A stretch of DNA of 19,202 bases from an uncultured Candidatus Saccharibacteria bacterium (lineage in GTDB: Bacteria; Patescibacteriota; Saccharimonadia; Saccharimonadales; Saccharimonadaceae), in NCBI GenBank assembly GCA_946187605.1, contig CAMHRH010000008.1:1-19202 (forward strand). Direction: 5' to 3'. How positions within the stretch are numbered: position 1 is the stretch's first letter; the number at the start of each line of letters is the position of its first letter. The notes beneath the pieces were generated by a model that had not been told where the DNA came from, searched no databases, and was given only the letters and a program-made list of their open reading frames with translations. Below, piece after piece: positions 1 through 8,478 of this stretch. The position numbers and the translations under genes are program-made.

Positions 1-1018
1 AACTGCTATTCGAAACGAAAAAGGAAGTCTCTCTATTAGTAACACTACAATATCATCCACGGCCGCCAATACCGCAATTTATATTGGCTCTGGTATCAAT
101 ACTATTTCCGGAAGCCGTATCGAATCAACCGCTATATCGTCGCAAGCTATTTATCAATCAAACAACGCAACTACAACTATAAGCAATACAGCTATTAATA
201 ACGAACCTATATATAATCAAGCCGGCATATTAACTCTCGATAATTGCACTGCAAGTCTACAGACTACCGGTAGTTATAATCTAGTCACGAATAATTCCAG
301 CTCGAGCTTAACACTAGACAAAACAACCCTAACGGCATCACGTAGCGGCAATAGTGCAAGCAGTGGGACCTCCGCAGTTATAACCAGTAGCGGACAGCTT
401 AGCATTCTTAATCATTCAAAAGTAATCGCCGAACGCGCGGACGCTACTGCGTATACGGGATTCTCTCATTTATACGTCATTAATAGTAGTAACTCTACAA
501 CTATTAGAGATTCTGAGATATCCGGACTCTTTTCTAACTCTGCATCATCTGGCTATATTAGCGGCATAAACTCAACTGATCTCCTGAATTTCGAATCTAG
601 CTCTGTTAATATTAGCTACCGCACATCTTATGGCATCTACGTCAGCGGCACTGCGACTATATCAAGTGGTAGTATCGAATCAAATGGCTACAATGCCTAC
701 GGTGTCTATGTCACCGACGGGGGCGAGGTTACGCTCGGAGCAGCAGAACCAAACAACTCCCCAAATTATGGCACCGAAAACGCAAACGTTTCTACGAATA
801 GTCCAAGCGTAAAAGCGATTGGATCTAATTCTGGCATCGCTGTCAAAAATAACTCATCACGCTTTAATTATTACGACGGCAAGCTTATCGGCAGCACAGA
901 GGCCCTCCCCGAGACTCCGACCAAAATAGAATACCTCTACGAGCCACTCAAACAAACCGGCAACGAAACCGGCTATCAATATTGCATCCTAGACTATATG
1001 CGCGGCACCGGACAATAG
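1..1018 (+). CDS. Partial secreted beta-helix-like protein (C-terminal part)
   Basis: An open frame with codons starting at position 2 runs without a stop to a TAG at 1016-1018, about 338 residues; the start lies outside the window. The product is very rich in Ser, Thr, Asn, Ile and Gly, with short recurring stretches such as TISSGSIESNGYNAYGVYV and STAISSQAIYQS spaced like rungs of a right-handed parallel beta-helix. This architecture is typical of large exported surface proteins and adhesins. The tail has a motif of the type FNYYDGKLIGST, followed about 30 residues later by TGNETGYQYC, a pattern I associate with the C-terminal ends of extracellular repeat proteins in Gram-positive and CPR bacteria. 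No LPXTG motif or C-terminal membrane helix is visible, so the anchoring mode is unknown. The export signal would be in the missing N-terminus. Surface location and host-contact role are inference. Confidence 0.75.
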   Translation, partial: TAIRNEKGSLSISNTTISSTAANTAIYIGSGINTISGSRIESTAISSQAIYQSNNATTTISNTAINNEPIYNQAGILTLDNCTASLQTTGSYNLVTNNSSSSLTLDKTTLTASRSGNSASSGTSAVITSSGQLSILNHSKVIAERADATAYTGFSHLYVINSSNSTTIRDSEISGLFSNSASSGYISGINSTDLLNFESSSVNISYRTSYGIYVSGTATISSGSIESNGYNAYGVYVTDGGEVTLGAAEPNNSPNYGTENANVSTNSPSVKAIGSNSGIAVKNNSSRFNYYDGKLIGSTEALPETPTKIEYLYEPLKQTGNETGYQYCILDYMRGTGQ

Positions 1019-1045
1019 GCGCACAGTATTACCGTATAACTTTTT

Positions 1046-1074
1046 TTGGCATTTTATCAAAAAAATTATATAAT
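1046..1074 (+). promoter_or_regulatory. Promoter of queA (TTGGCA, 17 bp, TATAAT)
   Basis: A -35 box TTGGCA at 1046-1051 and a perfect -10 box TATAAT at 1069-1074 are separated by 17 bp. Transcription would start near 1081-1082, next to the queA ATG at 1083, so the mRNA should be leaderless; no Shine-Dalgarno site is present. Confidence 0.75.
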
Positions 1075-1082
1075 ATCATCCA

Positions 1083-2108
1083 ATGTTAGTTTCAGATTTT
1101 AATTACGACCTCCCTGAGGCCTCAATCGCTCAGCATCCGCCAAAACTCCGCGGCACTACTCGCCTGCTCGCTCTCAATCGCAAAACCGGCGAGTTCACCG
1201 ACAGCTACTACAAGAACCTCGTCGACTATTTAGAGCCTGGCGACCTTATCATCCTCAACGATACTAAAGTCATGCGCAGTCGCGTTTTTACGGAGCGCAA
1301 ATCTGACAACCATCCGCGTGAACTCGTCATACTCGAACGTCATGACGGAGATATCGACCATGTTATGTATCGCGGCAAACTCCACGAGGGCGAAGAACTC
1401 ATCGTCAAGAATGTCACTACCGGCGAAAAAACCGCCGACTCTATCACTATCAGAAAGCTCCTCGGCAACGGCATCGCCACCGCAACAGCAAATCGCCCCC
1501 TAGAAGAAATCGCCCAAGATTACGGGAATGTTCCCCTACCACCGTATATGCATCGCGACGCCGAGCCAGAAGATGTCGAACGCTACCAAACTGTTTGGGC
1601 AAAAGATTTCGGCTCTGCCGCCGCACCAACTGCCTCGCTTAATATGACTAAAGACTTGCTCAAAAAGCTCTCCACAAAAGGCATTCAAATCAAATATCTC
1701 ACCCTGCACGTCGGCCTCGGCACTTTTCTGCCAATCCGAACCGACGAAGTCGAAAATCACAAAATGCATTCCGAATGGTTCCATATTCCAGATGACACTA
1801 TCGCAGCAATCAAGAGTACCAAGTCCTCCGGTCATCATGTCGTCGCAGTCGGCACTACAGTTACACGTACGCTAGAATTCTGGGCAAAAACCGGCAAAAC
1901 CGCCGGCGAAGACAATATCTTTATTTATCCAGGCTTTAACTTTCAAGTTATCGATGCACTCGTTACAAATTTCCACGCACCAAAATCCACCGTACTAATG
2001 CTCACAGCCGCCTTCGCCGGCTGGAATAACCTCAAGCCCGCCTACGAACACGCCATAAAAAACAACTACAAACTACTCAGCTACGGCGATTCAATGTTCA
2101 TTTATTAG
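1083..2108 (+). CDS. queA: S-adenosylmethionine:tRNA ribosyltransferase-isomerase QueA
   Basis: QueA transfers and isomerises the ribosyl part of S-adenosylmethionine onto preQ1 in the wobble position of GUN-anticodon tRNAs, making epoxyqueuosine in the cytoplasm. The 341-residue product has normal family length and is recognisable throughout. It begins MLVSDFNYDLPEASIAQHPP, has the GDLIILNDTKVMRSRVF block near residues 53-69, the central HVGLGTFLPIRTDEVENHKM motif, a GTTVTRTLE segment (often GTTSVRSLE), and the C-terminal TNFHAPKST and SYGDSMFI blocks. The ATG at 1083 fits the family N-terminus and lies 8 nt after a -10 box, predicting a leaderless message. tgt, the preceding step of the pathway, is the next plus-strand gene. 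No preQ1 synthesis genes are nearby, so precursor salvage is likely (inference). It ends TAG. Confidence 0.96.
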   Translation: MLVSDFNYDLPEASIAQHPPKLRGTTRLLALNRKTGEFTDSYYKNLVDYLEPGDLIILNDTKVMRSRVFTERKSDNHPRELVILERHDGDIDHVMYRGKLHEGEELIVKNVTTGEKTADSITIRKLLGNGIATATANRPLEEIAQDYGNVPLPPYMHRDAEPEDVERYQTVWAKDFGSAAAPTASLNMTKDLLKKLSTKGIQIKYLTLHVGLGTFLPIRTDEVENHKMHSEWFHIPDDTIAAIKSTKSSGHHVVAVGTTVTRTLEFWAKTGKTAGEDNIFIYPGFNFQVIDALVTNFHAPKSTVLMLTAAFAGWNNLKPAYEHAIKNNYKLLSYGDSMFIY

Positions 2109-2115
2109 GAGCGAA

Positions 2116-2145
2116 AAACCTCCGCCATAGCGGAGGTTTATTTTT
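2116..2145. terminator. Bidirectional rho-independent terminator between queA and the Cys-tailed gene
   Basis: A perfect 10-bp inverted repeat (2116-2125 with 2130-2139, AAACCTCCGC, loop CATA) lies 7 nt after the queA stop. On the plus strand it is followed by TATTTTT. On the minus strand the stem runs into a T-run (A-run at 2114-2118 on plus). It therefore ends both convergent transcripts. Confidence 0.9.
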
Positions 2146-2479
2146 AGCATAAGGTACAATCGCCGACATAGCGGCAAGTCCCGCACGTAGCGCTGCATGG
2201 CGAGGACGTCGTAGCTACGGCGTCCCGGTATGCTATTCGCATCCGGTTAGCGACTCCATCGGGGAGCCTAGAAAACTCTTCTGAATCGAACATTTCCGAG
2301 AAGCGCTCAACATACTTTTTAATGTCCTCGACATAGTCACTGTTATTAAGAATCCAGCTATTATCTCCACCAACCTCGTAACCAGAGGTGATAAAGCCAG
2401 ATATCTCACCAGCACGCTTCGGCGTAATGTCGGGTGAAAGCAGTTCGCGCTTAAACTGTTTGAAAATCATTTCTAACAT
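2144..2479 (-). CDS. Small protein with Cys-rich C-terminal tail, function unknown
   Basis: I do not recognise this 111-residue protein. Its body is soluble-looking and helical, with no membrane segment or signal peptide. It ends abruptly in CSATCGTCRYVGDCTLC (residues 95-111): five cysteines in the last 17 residues, the last being the final residue. The spacing CxxxCxxCxxxxxCxxC suits metal or Fe-S binding, disulfides, or a modified-peptide core, but no maturation enzyme is next to it. I chose the ATG at 2479 because GGGAGGG sits 6 nt upstream; a TTG at 2494 in the same frame overlaps that ribosome site. It lies opposite in strand between queA and tgt and has the strongest promoter in the window, so high expression is expected. 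That it is a real gene is well supported by promoter, ribosome site and terminator; function is open. Confidence 0.75.
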   Translation of the reverse strand: MLEMIFKQFKRELLSPDITPKRAGEISGFITSGYEVGGDNSWILNNSDYVEDIKKYVERFSEMFDSEEFSRLPDGVANRMRIAYRDAVATTSSPCSATCGTCRYVGDCTLC

Positions 2480-2546
2480 AGTTTTCCCTCCCAATAAAAG
2501 ATCATAACCGTCCTACCGCTTCTCGGCAGAACTAACTTACCTTTCT

Positions 2547-2575
2547 ATTATATCACAAAATGCCAAAAATGTCAA
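2547..2575 (-). promoter_or_regulatory. Consensus promoter of the Cys-tailed gene (TTGACA, 17 bp, TGA-TATAAT)
   Basis: On the minus strand a perfect -35 TTGACA (2570-2575) and perfect -10 TATAAT (2547-2552) are spaced 17 bp, with an extended TGn just before the -10. Transcription would start near 2540, giving a leader of about 60 nt. The leader contains a small hairpin (CTGCCG, loop AGAAG, CGGTAG) and a GGGAGGG ribosome site. Confidence 0.85.
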
Positions 2576-2578
2576 TAA

Positions 2579-3730
<1,152 letters not shown>

Positions 3731-3732
3731 AC

Positions 3733-3762
3733 GCCGCTATCGATAGTGGCCCACACTTTTTT
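3733..3762 (+). terminator. Possible terminator of tgt
   Basis: A near-palindrome at 3733-3750 can form a 7-bp stem (one G-T pair, TCGA loop) just after the tgt stop. It is followed after six bases by TTTTTT at 3757-3762. The gap before the T-run makes it a weak terminator candidate. Confidence 0.45.
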
Positions 3763-3766
3763 GCGC

Positions 3767-3772
3767 TATAAT
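3767..3772 (+). promoter_or_regulatory. -10 box of the AI-2E family gene
   Basis: A perfect TATAAT at 3767-3772 ends 9 nt before the ATG at 3782, which predicts a start site within a few bases of the ATG and a leaderless mRNA. No good -35 box is visible. Confidence 0.6.
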
Positions 3773-3781
3773 ATAAGCATT

Positions 3782-4924
3782 ATGAGCAAAGCCTACAAAG
3801 TTACCGTCGACACAAAAACCTTTATTCGTTTCTGGCTAGTTATTCTTGGCTTTGCATTAGCGGGCCTTCTTTTACTACAAGCGTCAACCGGTCTATTAAT
3901 CATTGGTGCCGCACTATTCTTCGCGCTCGCCATTAGCCCGCTCGTCAAAAAACTCGCCAAACTCATACCTGGCAACGGCATAAAACTACCTATCGCAATC
4001 GCCTACTTTCTTGTCGTTGGCTTTCTATCCGCTTTTCTCATCATCGTTATTCCAACCGTCATTAACGAAACCGTACACTTTGCCAAAAATCTCCCTGCAA
4101 CTATCGACAGCGTATCAAAAAGCTTCACATGGCTCGACGACTTCGGCGCAAGCATTGGAATCCGCAACCTTGGCGATCAAATACTTAACTACATCCAAAA
4201 TCTATCCACGTCCATCGTTAACGATCTTGGCAGCAACGTCGCAACTAGCATTGGCGCCGTCGGCAGCTTCTTAGCCGCTGCAATCCTCACTCTAGTCCTG
4301 GCTTTATTTATGCTCACCGAAGGACCATCCATCATGGATAAATTCTGGAGCAACTTCAAAGGCGGCGCAAAAACCGAGCGCACCCGCAATGTCGTCGATC
4401 GCATGGCAAACGTCGTTTCAAAGTACGTCTCGAATGCACTGACTGTCGCCCTCATCAACGCATGCAGCACTTCAATCGCCGCACTCATAATCTGCCTCTG
4501 TTTCGGACTCGATCCAGGCCTCGCCCTACCTTTCGGCCTTATTACTGGCGTATTCAGCCTAATCCCTATGTTTGGCTCTTTTATTGGCGGCCTAATCGTC
4601 TCGATTCTTCTAGCATTCAACGTCTGGGGCGCAGGGCTCATCTTCATCATCTATACAATCATTTATCTCCAAATCGAATCCAATCTTATCTCGCCAAAAG
4701 TCCAAGGCAAAGGCCTTCAGCTCCCTGCTCTCGCCGTCCTAAGCGCCGTCACGATCGGCGTTTACATGTTCGGCATCATCGGAGCCATTATCTCTATTCC
4801 TATTGCCGGATGCATTAAAGTCCTCATCGAGGAATACGGCAAAAGCCTGGACCTAGAAGATAGCAAGGACAAGAAAGCCGAGCACAAACCCGAAGAGAAG
4901 AAGCTAATCGCCGGGAAAGCTTAA
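3782..4924 (+). CDS. AI-2E family membrane transporter
   Basis: This 380-residue integral membrane protein belongs to the AI-2E (TqsA/YdbI/PerM-like) family. Hydrophobic helices are seen near residues 12-55 (two), 65-92, 150-180, and a run of about four between 225 and 355. A soluble segment of roughly 60 residues lies after the third helix, the usual family plan. Recognisable blocks are LIPMFGSFIGG, the IESNLISPKVQGKGLQLPAL stretch, and FGIIGAIISIPIAG near the end. The C-terminus is a short charged tail rich in Lys and Glu. Family members have been linked to autoinducer-2 export and cation/proton antiport, so the substrate cannot be assigned from sequence. The ATG at 3782 is preferred over one at 3746, which lies upstream of the -10 box. 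The stop codon overlaps that of cysS, read from the other strand. Confidence 0.88.
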   Translation: MSKAYKVTVDTKTFIRFWLVILGFALAGLLLLQASTGLLIIGAALFFALAISPLVKKLAKLIPGNGIKLPIAIAYFLVVGFLSAFLIIVIPTVINETVHFAKNLPATIDSVSKSFTWLDDFGASIGIRNLGDQILNYIQNLSTSIVNDLGSNVATSIGAVGSFLAAAILTLVLALFMLTEGPSIMDKFWSNFKGGAKTERTRNVVDRMANVVSKYVSNALTVALINACSTSIAALIICLCFGLDPGLALPFGLITGVFSLIPMFGSFIGGLIVSILLAFNVWGAGLIFIIYTIIYLQIESNLISPKVQGKGLQLPALAVLSAVTIGVYMFGIIGAIISIPIAGCIKVLIEEYGKSLDLEDSKDKKAEHKPEEKKLIAGKA

Positions 4925-6285
4925 TTCTTATACTGCCACTTCACGCCGCTGGCGCCGTCGAGCAGTTCAAAACCCGCATCAGCAATCTCGTCGCGCAAAG
5001 CATCAGCTTTGGCATAGTCTTTCTCCGCCTTCGCATCGGTGCGCGCCGCAATTTTTTCTTTCAAATCATCTGAGATATCTGGCGTCGAATCGCCAACACT
5101 CAAACCAAATGCATCATCGATAAATTTCAAAAAATCATCACTTGGTGCTAGCCCACTCTTCACCGCGCCGTCAAGTACCGCAAATGCACCAGCCGAATTC
5201 AAATTCGAATTCAGACACTCCAGCATCTCTGCTTTCTCTGTAGCAAAATCCGATTTCTCGACACCCTGCCAACGCAACGCGGCAAAATTCCGATAATTCA
5301 TCAAACGCGCATGCGCCGCCGCTAATTGCTCAAACGAAAAATCCCTCTCCGCCTGATAATGTCCCTGATACAGCCACATCTTATAGTCTGCCGGCGAGAA
5401 ACCACGCTCTGATAAATCGGACAAATAGTAAACATTTCCAAGCGACTTCGAAATTTTCTGCCCCTCAACCGTAATAAAATTATTATGCAGCCAAAATCTC
5501 GACATCTGCACACCAAACGCACCCTCAGTTTGCGCTATTTCGTTCGTATGATGAATTGGGATATGATCGATTCCACCACAATGGATGTCGATCGGCTCCC
5601 CCAACTTCTCATGGATTATCGTCGAGCATTCTAGATGCCAGCCTGGGTAACCCATCCGACCACGAAATTCCCACTTCATCGCATGATCTTCGCCGTCGCG
5701 AATCCACTTCCATACTGCGAAATCTGACGGGTTGCGTTTCTCGTCAGAAAACTCTACTCGCGCGCCAGCTCTCAAATTTTCTAAATCCAATCGCGCAAAC
5801 TCAGCATATTTCGGGAATTTCGAAGTATCAAAATACAACCCATCCGTCGTATCATACAAAAAACCAGCCTTATCTAGCGCTTCAACTATCTTGATGTCAG
5901 CCTCGATATAATCAGTTGCACGACAAACCGCATACGGCTCTATTAAGCCGAGCTTACGAAAGTTCTCCATGAAATCATCCATATACATCTGAGCAACTTC
6001 CCAAACTGTCTTGCCGTCACGTTTTGCGCCCTTCTCCATTTTATCGTCGCCATCATCGGCATCTGATGTTAAATGCCCAACGTCAGTAATATTAAGCACG
6101 CGTTTTTCGCGAAAACCATTCAGGCGCAAAGTACGAATCAATAAATCCCAATAAGTATACGCCGTAAAATTTCCAATATGAGCAAAAGAATACACCGTCG
6201 GACCGCAAGTATAGATTTTTACCTCATTTGGATTTGCTGGAATAAATTCTTCTATCTTGCGCGACGATGTATTATATAGTTTCAT
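4921..6285 (-). CDS. cysS: Cysteinyl-tRNA synthetase CysS
   Basis: CysS charges tRNA-Cys with cysteine. The 454-residue product is a complete class Ia synthetase. It has CGPTVYSFAHIGN (zinc-ligand Cys27 and the HIGH-like motif at 36-39), GWHLECSTI with the second zinc Cys, CGGIDHIPIHHTNE supplying the other ligands, and KISKS as the KMSKS motif. A short C-terminal DALR-type helical domain follows. The start fits the family: MKLYNTSSRKIEEF. A -10 box ends 6 nt before the ATG, predicting a leaderless mRNA independent of the zinc-ribbon cassette upstream. Its TAA stop (4921-4923) overlaps the TAA (4922-4924) of the convergent AI-2E gene, and no terminator hairpin separates the two. Confidence 0.96.
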   Translation of the reverse strand: MKLYNTSSRKIEEFIPANPNEVKIYTCGPTVYSFAHIGNFTAYTYWDLLIRTLRLNGFREKRVLNITDVGHLTSDADDGDDKMEKGAKRDGKTVWEVAQMYMDDFMENFRKLGLIEPYAVCRATDYIEADIKIVEALDKAGFLYDTTDGLYFDTSKFPKYAEFARLDLENLRAGARVEFSDEKRNPSDFAVWKWIRDGEDHAMKWEFRGRMGYPGWHLECSTIIHEKLGEPIDIHCGGIDHIPIHHTNEIAQTEGAFGVQMSRFWLHNNFITVEGQKISKSLGNVYYLSDLSERGFSPADYKMWLYQGHYQAERDFSFEQLAAAHARLMNYRNFAALRWQGVEKSDFATEKAEMLECLNSNLNSAGAFAVLDGAVKSGLAPSDDFLKFIDDAFGLSVGDSTPDISDDLKEKIAARTDAKAEKDYAKADALRDEIADAGFELLDGASGVKWQYKN

Positions 6286-6291
6286 AAAACT

Positions 6292-6300
6292 ATTTTACCA
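6292..6300 (-). promoter_or_regulatory. Extended -10 promoter of cysS
   Basis: Read on the minus strand, TGGTAAAAT (6300 to 6292) is an extended -10 element whose last base is 6 nt before the cysS ATG. It lies directly against the stop codon of the upstream zinc-ribbon gene (6304-6306). Confidence 0.55.
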
Positions 6301-6303
6301 CTG

Positions 6304-8424
6304 TTATAGTTTTATGTCGTTCTCCTCAACAACATCATTGTCTACATTAATACACTTTAGTGACACTGAATAGCTATAACCAAAAGTCGATGTATGGCTA
6401 TTTTGAGTCTCGCGTAATTCACAAAAGTCCGTCTTCGATGACCCTTTATTCACATATAATCCAAGCGTAAAATCCTTCCCACTATCCGTATAGGAACTCA
6501 ATAATTTTCGCGAAAGATTATCCCCCTCCAAAATTTTGCTCAGCGCCTTTCCAGCGTCCGTCACAAATCTCGAGCTAGACAAATCGTCGTCAGAAAACTC
6601 TGTTTTTGAAACCGATATCGCACTATTGTAATCACTGGACGTAAAAGTATATACGCCATAATCGCTACTCTTATTTCGATTATACAATACCATCTCACTC
6701 ACTCTCGTGCTATATAGCCCCGTATTGTCGTCTGACCATTCTTTGATATCACTCGAGAGCGATCCTGATGTCGACACTTTGCTACTACTACTCGACGAAC
6801 CGTATTCATCTGTCTCATCCGCAATATTCGACAATGCCGCCACAACAATACTAAAGAAGATAAACAATACAATGAAAATAGCTATCACTTTCCCAGCACT
6901 CTTGGTTTTCTGCGCCGCAGCCTCCGCCGCCTGCCCAGTCGCCGTTTGCGCTGCCGTCGAGCCAGTCATTCTACCAATGCCAATCACATTCGCCATCTTT
7001 TCACCCATCATTGCGCCAGCATTCTTCGCTACCACACCGTTTACTACCGAATCATTTTCGCCAGCAATACGTGAATTGCGCAATCGATTTCTGCGCCCAA
7101 TCGACACATCGGTTTTCTTCAGATTTTTTATCTCCGACGGCGTTTCAGCCTCATGCTTGTGGCGCGCATTCATATTACGATATCTTGCTGTTTTAATCCA
7201 ATAGAAAATAAACCCAGGCGTCAAACCGGCCAAACCGACCCAAAATGGATTATCATCGTCTGCATCCATATCGATATCGAACAGCCAAGCCTTTATCCAC
7301 CAGCTACCAAGCACAACGCCTAACACCTCTAGAATCGCCGACACGATCATTAGACGCGTCTTATTGATTGGGACCGAGCCCATCGTCTCGCCGGTACGCG
7401 CATTAACCGCAACATAATGCAGCATTTTTACCTTGCCATCATCCTGCAAATAGCTATACAACCAAACTGGCAGATAAGCCGCTTTCCACTTCGACCCCTT
7501 AACCGTAACGTCTTCCGTAGTCCATTTTGCGCCACGGTTATAATACGTCATGCTCTCTTTAACTTTATATCGCGCAATATCCTCAAGTTGAAGTTTCACT
7601 TGCTTGCGCAAATCATCTACGTTCGTGTCTCGACGCTCACTCGCAAAACCCTGCAGATAGTTCGGGCTCCAATCGACGCAGTTTTCTGTATCGAATGGCA
7701 TAATCGCATTAATAACGTTATTCGTATTCGCGTGCACGTCCTGATGTAAGCGCCGACTCGAAGACTCAATTGTTAAGTCATCGACTAATAGGTCAAATTC
7801 GCGCGTGACCGCAAAAGCCTCCGCGTCGTAATAACGTGTCTTGTGCTTTCCGCCCGAGGTATAGCTACGAATCAAATGCTCCGCCTCACCCTTCATATTT
7901 GCGTGCGAGTTCAAATCGACAATCATGTACGGCAAATAGACGCCCATGACGTTTTCAGGCTTAAATTCGGCCTTGAATTTTGGATGCGCAAAGAATTGGC
8001 GTTTTTTGACGAAATCACGAATACTATTCTCGGCGGCAACCTTCTCGGTCTTAAACGGCAAAACCAAATCCGGCACCGCGCCATTAGGCATCTTCTCATT
8101 TAGAGACAGCACGTTACGGCACCAGTGGCAACGCGCGCTCGTTGCGCTATCGGTATTAATCACCACTTCCGCCCCACATGCCGGACATTTCAAAGTCACA
8201 ATAATCTTCTCATCTGGCACTATCGCCGTAGCACCGTCACTAACAATATCGCCTGTAAGATTCTCGACGCCACCACGCGCATTCGCAGCCTCCTGCGTAA
8301 ACGTCGAACGACAAAAATTACACTTCAAATTACCGCTTTTTACATCAAGCTTTACATCTGTCGCACCACAATGCGGACATCGGTTAGCGCCATTTTTGCC
8401 GCCATTATTCGACATCGTTGCCAT
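6304..8424 (-). CDS. Zinc-ribbon membrane protein with C-terminal extracytoplasmic domain (706 residues)
   Basis: This is the largest of three related neighbours; databases tend to call such proteins TFIIB-type zinc-ribbon proteins. Two four-Cys zinc ribbons are seen: C16/C19/C35/C38 and C80/C83/C99/C102 (CPACGAEVVIN, then CHWC). A conserved middle region (about 110-350) follows, with PDLVLPFK, GVYLPYMIVDLN, EFDLLVDDLTIESSSRRL, NAIMPFDTEN and KWKAAYLPVWLYSY. Membrane helices lie near 355-380, 395-412 and 510-528. A Ser-rich linker and about 170 residues with two Cys form a C-terminal domain absent from both paralogues, probably outside the membrane. The start is ATG with a moderate GAGGT site and a leader from a -10 box at 8468-8473. 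Association with the SPFH protein upstream suggests a membrane-organising or stress role; biochemical function is unknown. Confidence 0.85.
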   Translation of the reverse strand: MATMSNNGGKNGANRCPHCGATDVKLDVKSGNLKCNFCRSTFTQEAANARGGVENLTGDIVSDGATAIVPDEKIIVTLKCPACGAEVVINTDSATSARCHWCRNVLSLNEKMPNGAVPDLVLPFKTEKVAAENSIRDFVKKRQFFAHPKFKAEFKPENVMGVYLPYMIVDLNSHANMKGEAEHLIRSYTSGGKHKTRYYDAEAFAVTREFDLLVDDLTIESSSRRLHQDVHANTNNVINAIMPFDTENCVDWSPNYLQGFASERRDTNVDDLRKQVKLQLEDIARYKVKESMTYYNRGAKWTTEDVTVKGSKWKAAYLPVWLYSYLQDDGKVKMLHYVAVNARTGETMGSVPINKTRLMIVSAILEVLGVVLGSWWIKAWLFDIDMDADDDNPFWVGLAGLTPGFIFYWIKTARYRNMNARHKHEAETPSEIKNLKKTDVSIGRRNRLRNSRIAGENDSVVNGVVAKNAGAMMGEKMANVIGIGRMTGSTAAQTATGQAAEAAAQKTKSAGKVIAIFIVLFIFFSIVVAALSNIADETDEYGSSSSSSKVSTSGSLSSDIKEWSDDNTGLYSTRVSEMVLYNRNKSSDYGVYTFTSSDYNSAISVSKTEFSDDDLSSSRFVTDAGKALSKILEGDNLSRKLLSSYTDSGKDFTLGLYVNKGSSKTDFCELRETQNSHTSTFGYSYSVSLKCINVDNDVVEENDIKL

Positions 8425-8467
8425 TTGTATTACCTCTTCTTTTACCGTTTATTACGTCTTTACTTAC

Positions 8468-8473
8468 ATTATA
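8468..8473 (-). promoter_or_regulatory. -10 box upstream of the 706-residue zinc-ribbon gene
   Basis: TATAAT on the minus strand at 8468-8473, with no clear -35, lies in the 54-bp gap between two zinc-ribbon genes. It would give a leader of about 37 nt. It allows expression of the 706-residue gene apart from the upstream three-gene unit. Confidence 0.5.
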
Positions 8474-8478
8474 TATCA

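Noticed and set aside
630..812. 60-codon plus-strand frame in the first kilobase
   Set aside because: Out of frame with the continuous beta-helix frame that covers the whole stretch.
3746..3781. Earlier ATG start for the AI-2E gene
   Set aside because: It lies upstream of the TATAAT at 3767-3772; the ATG at 3782 follows it closely.
4189..4650. 153-codon minus-strand frame inside the AI-2E gene
   Set aside because: Antisense shadow of a clear membrane-protein gene; low-complexity product with no recognisable features.
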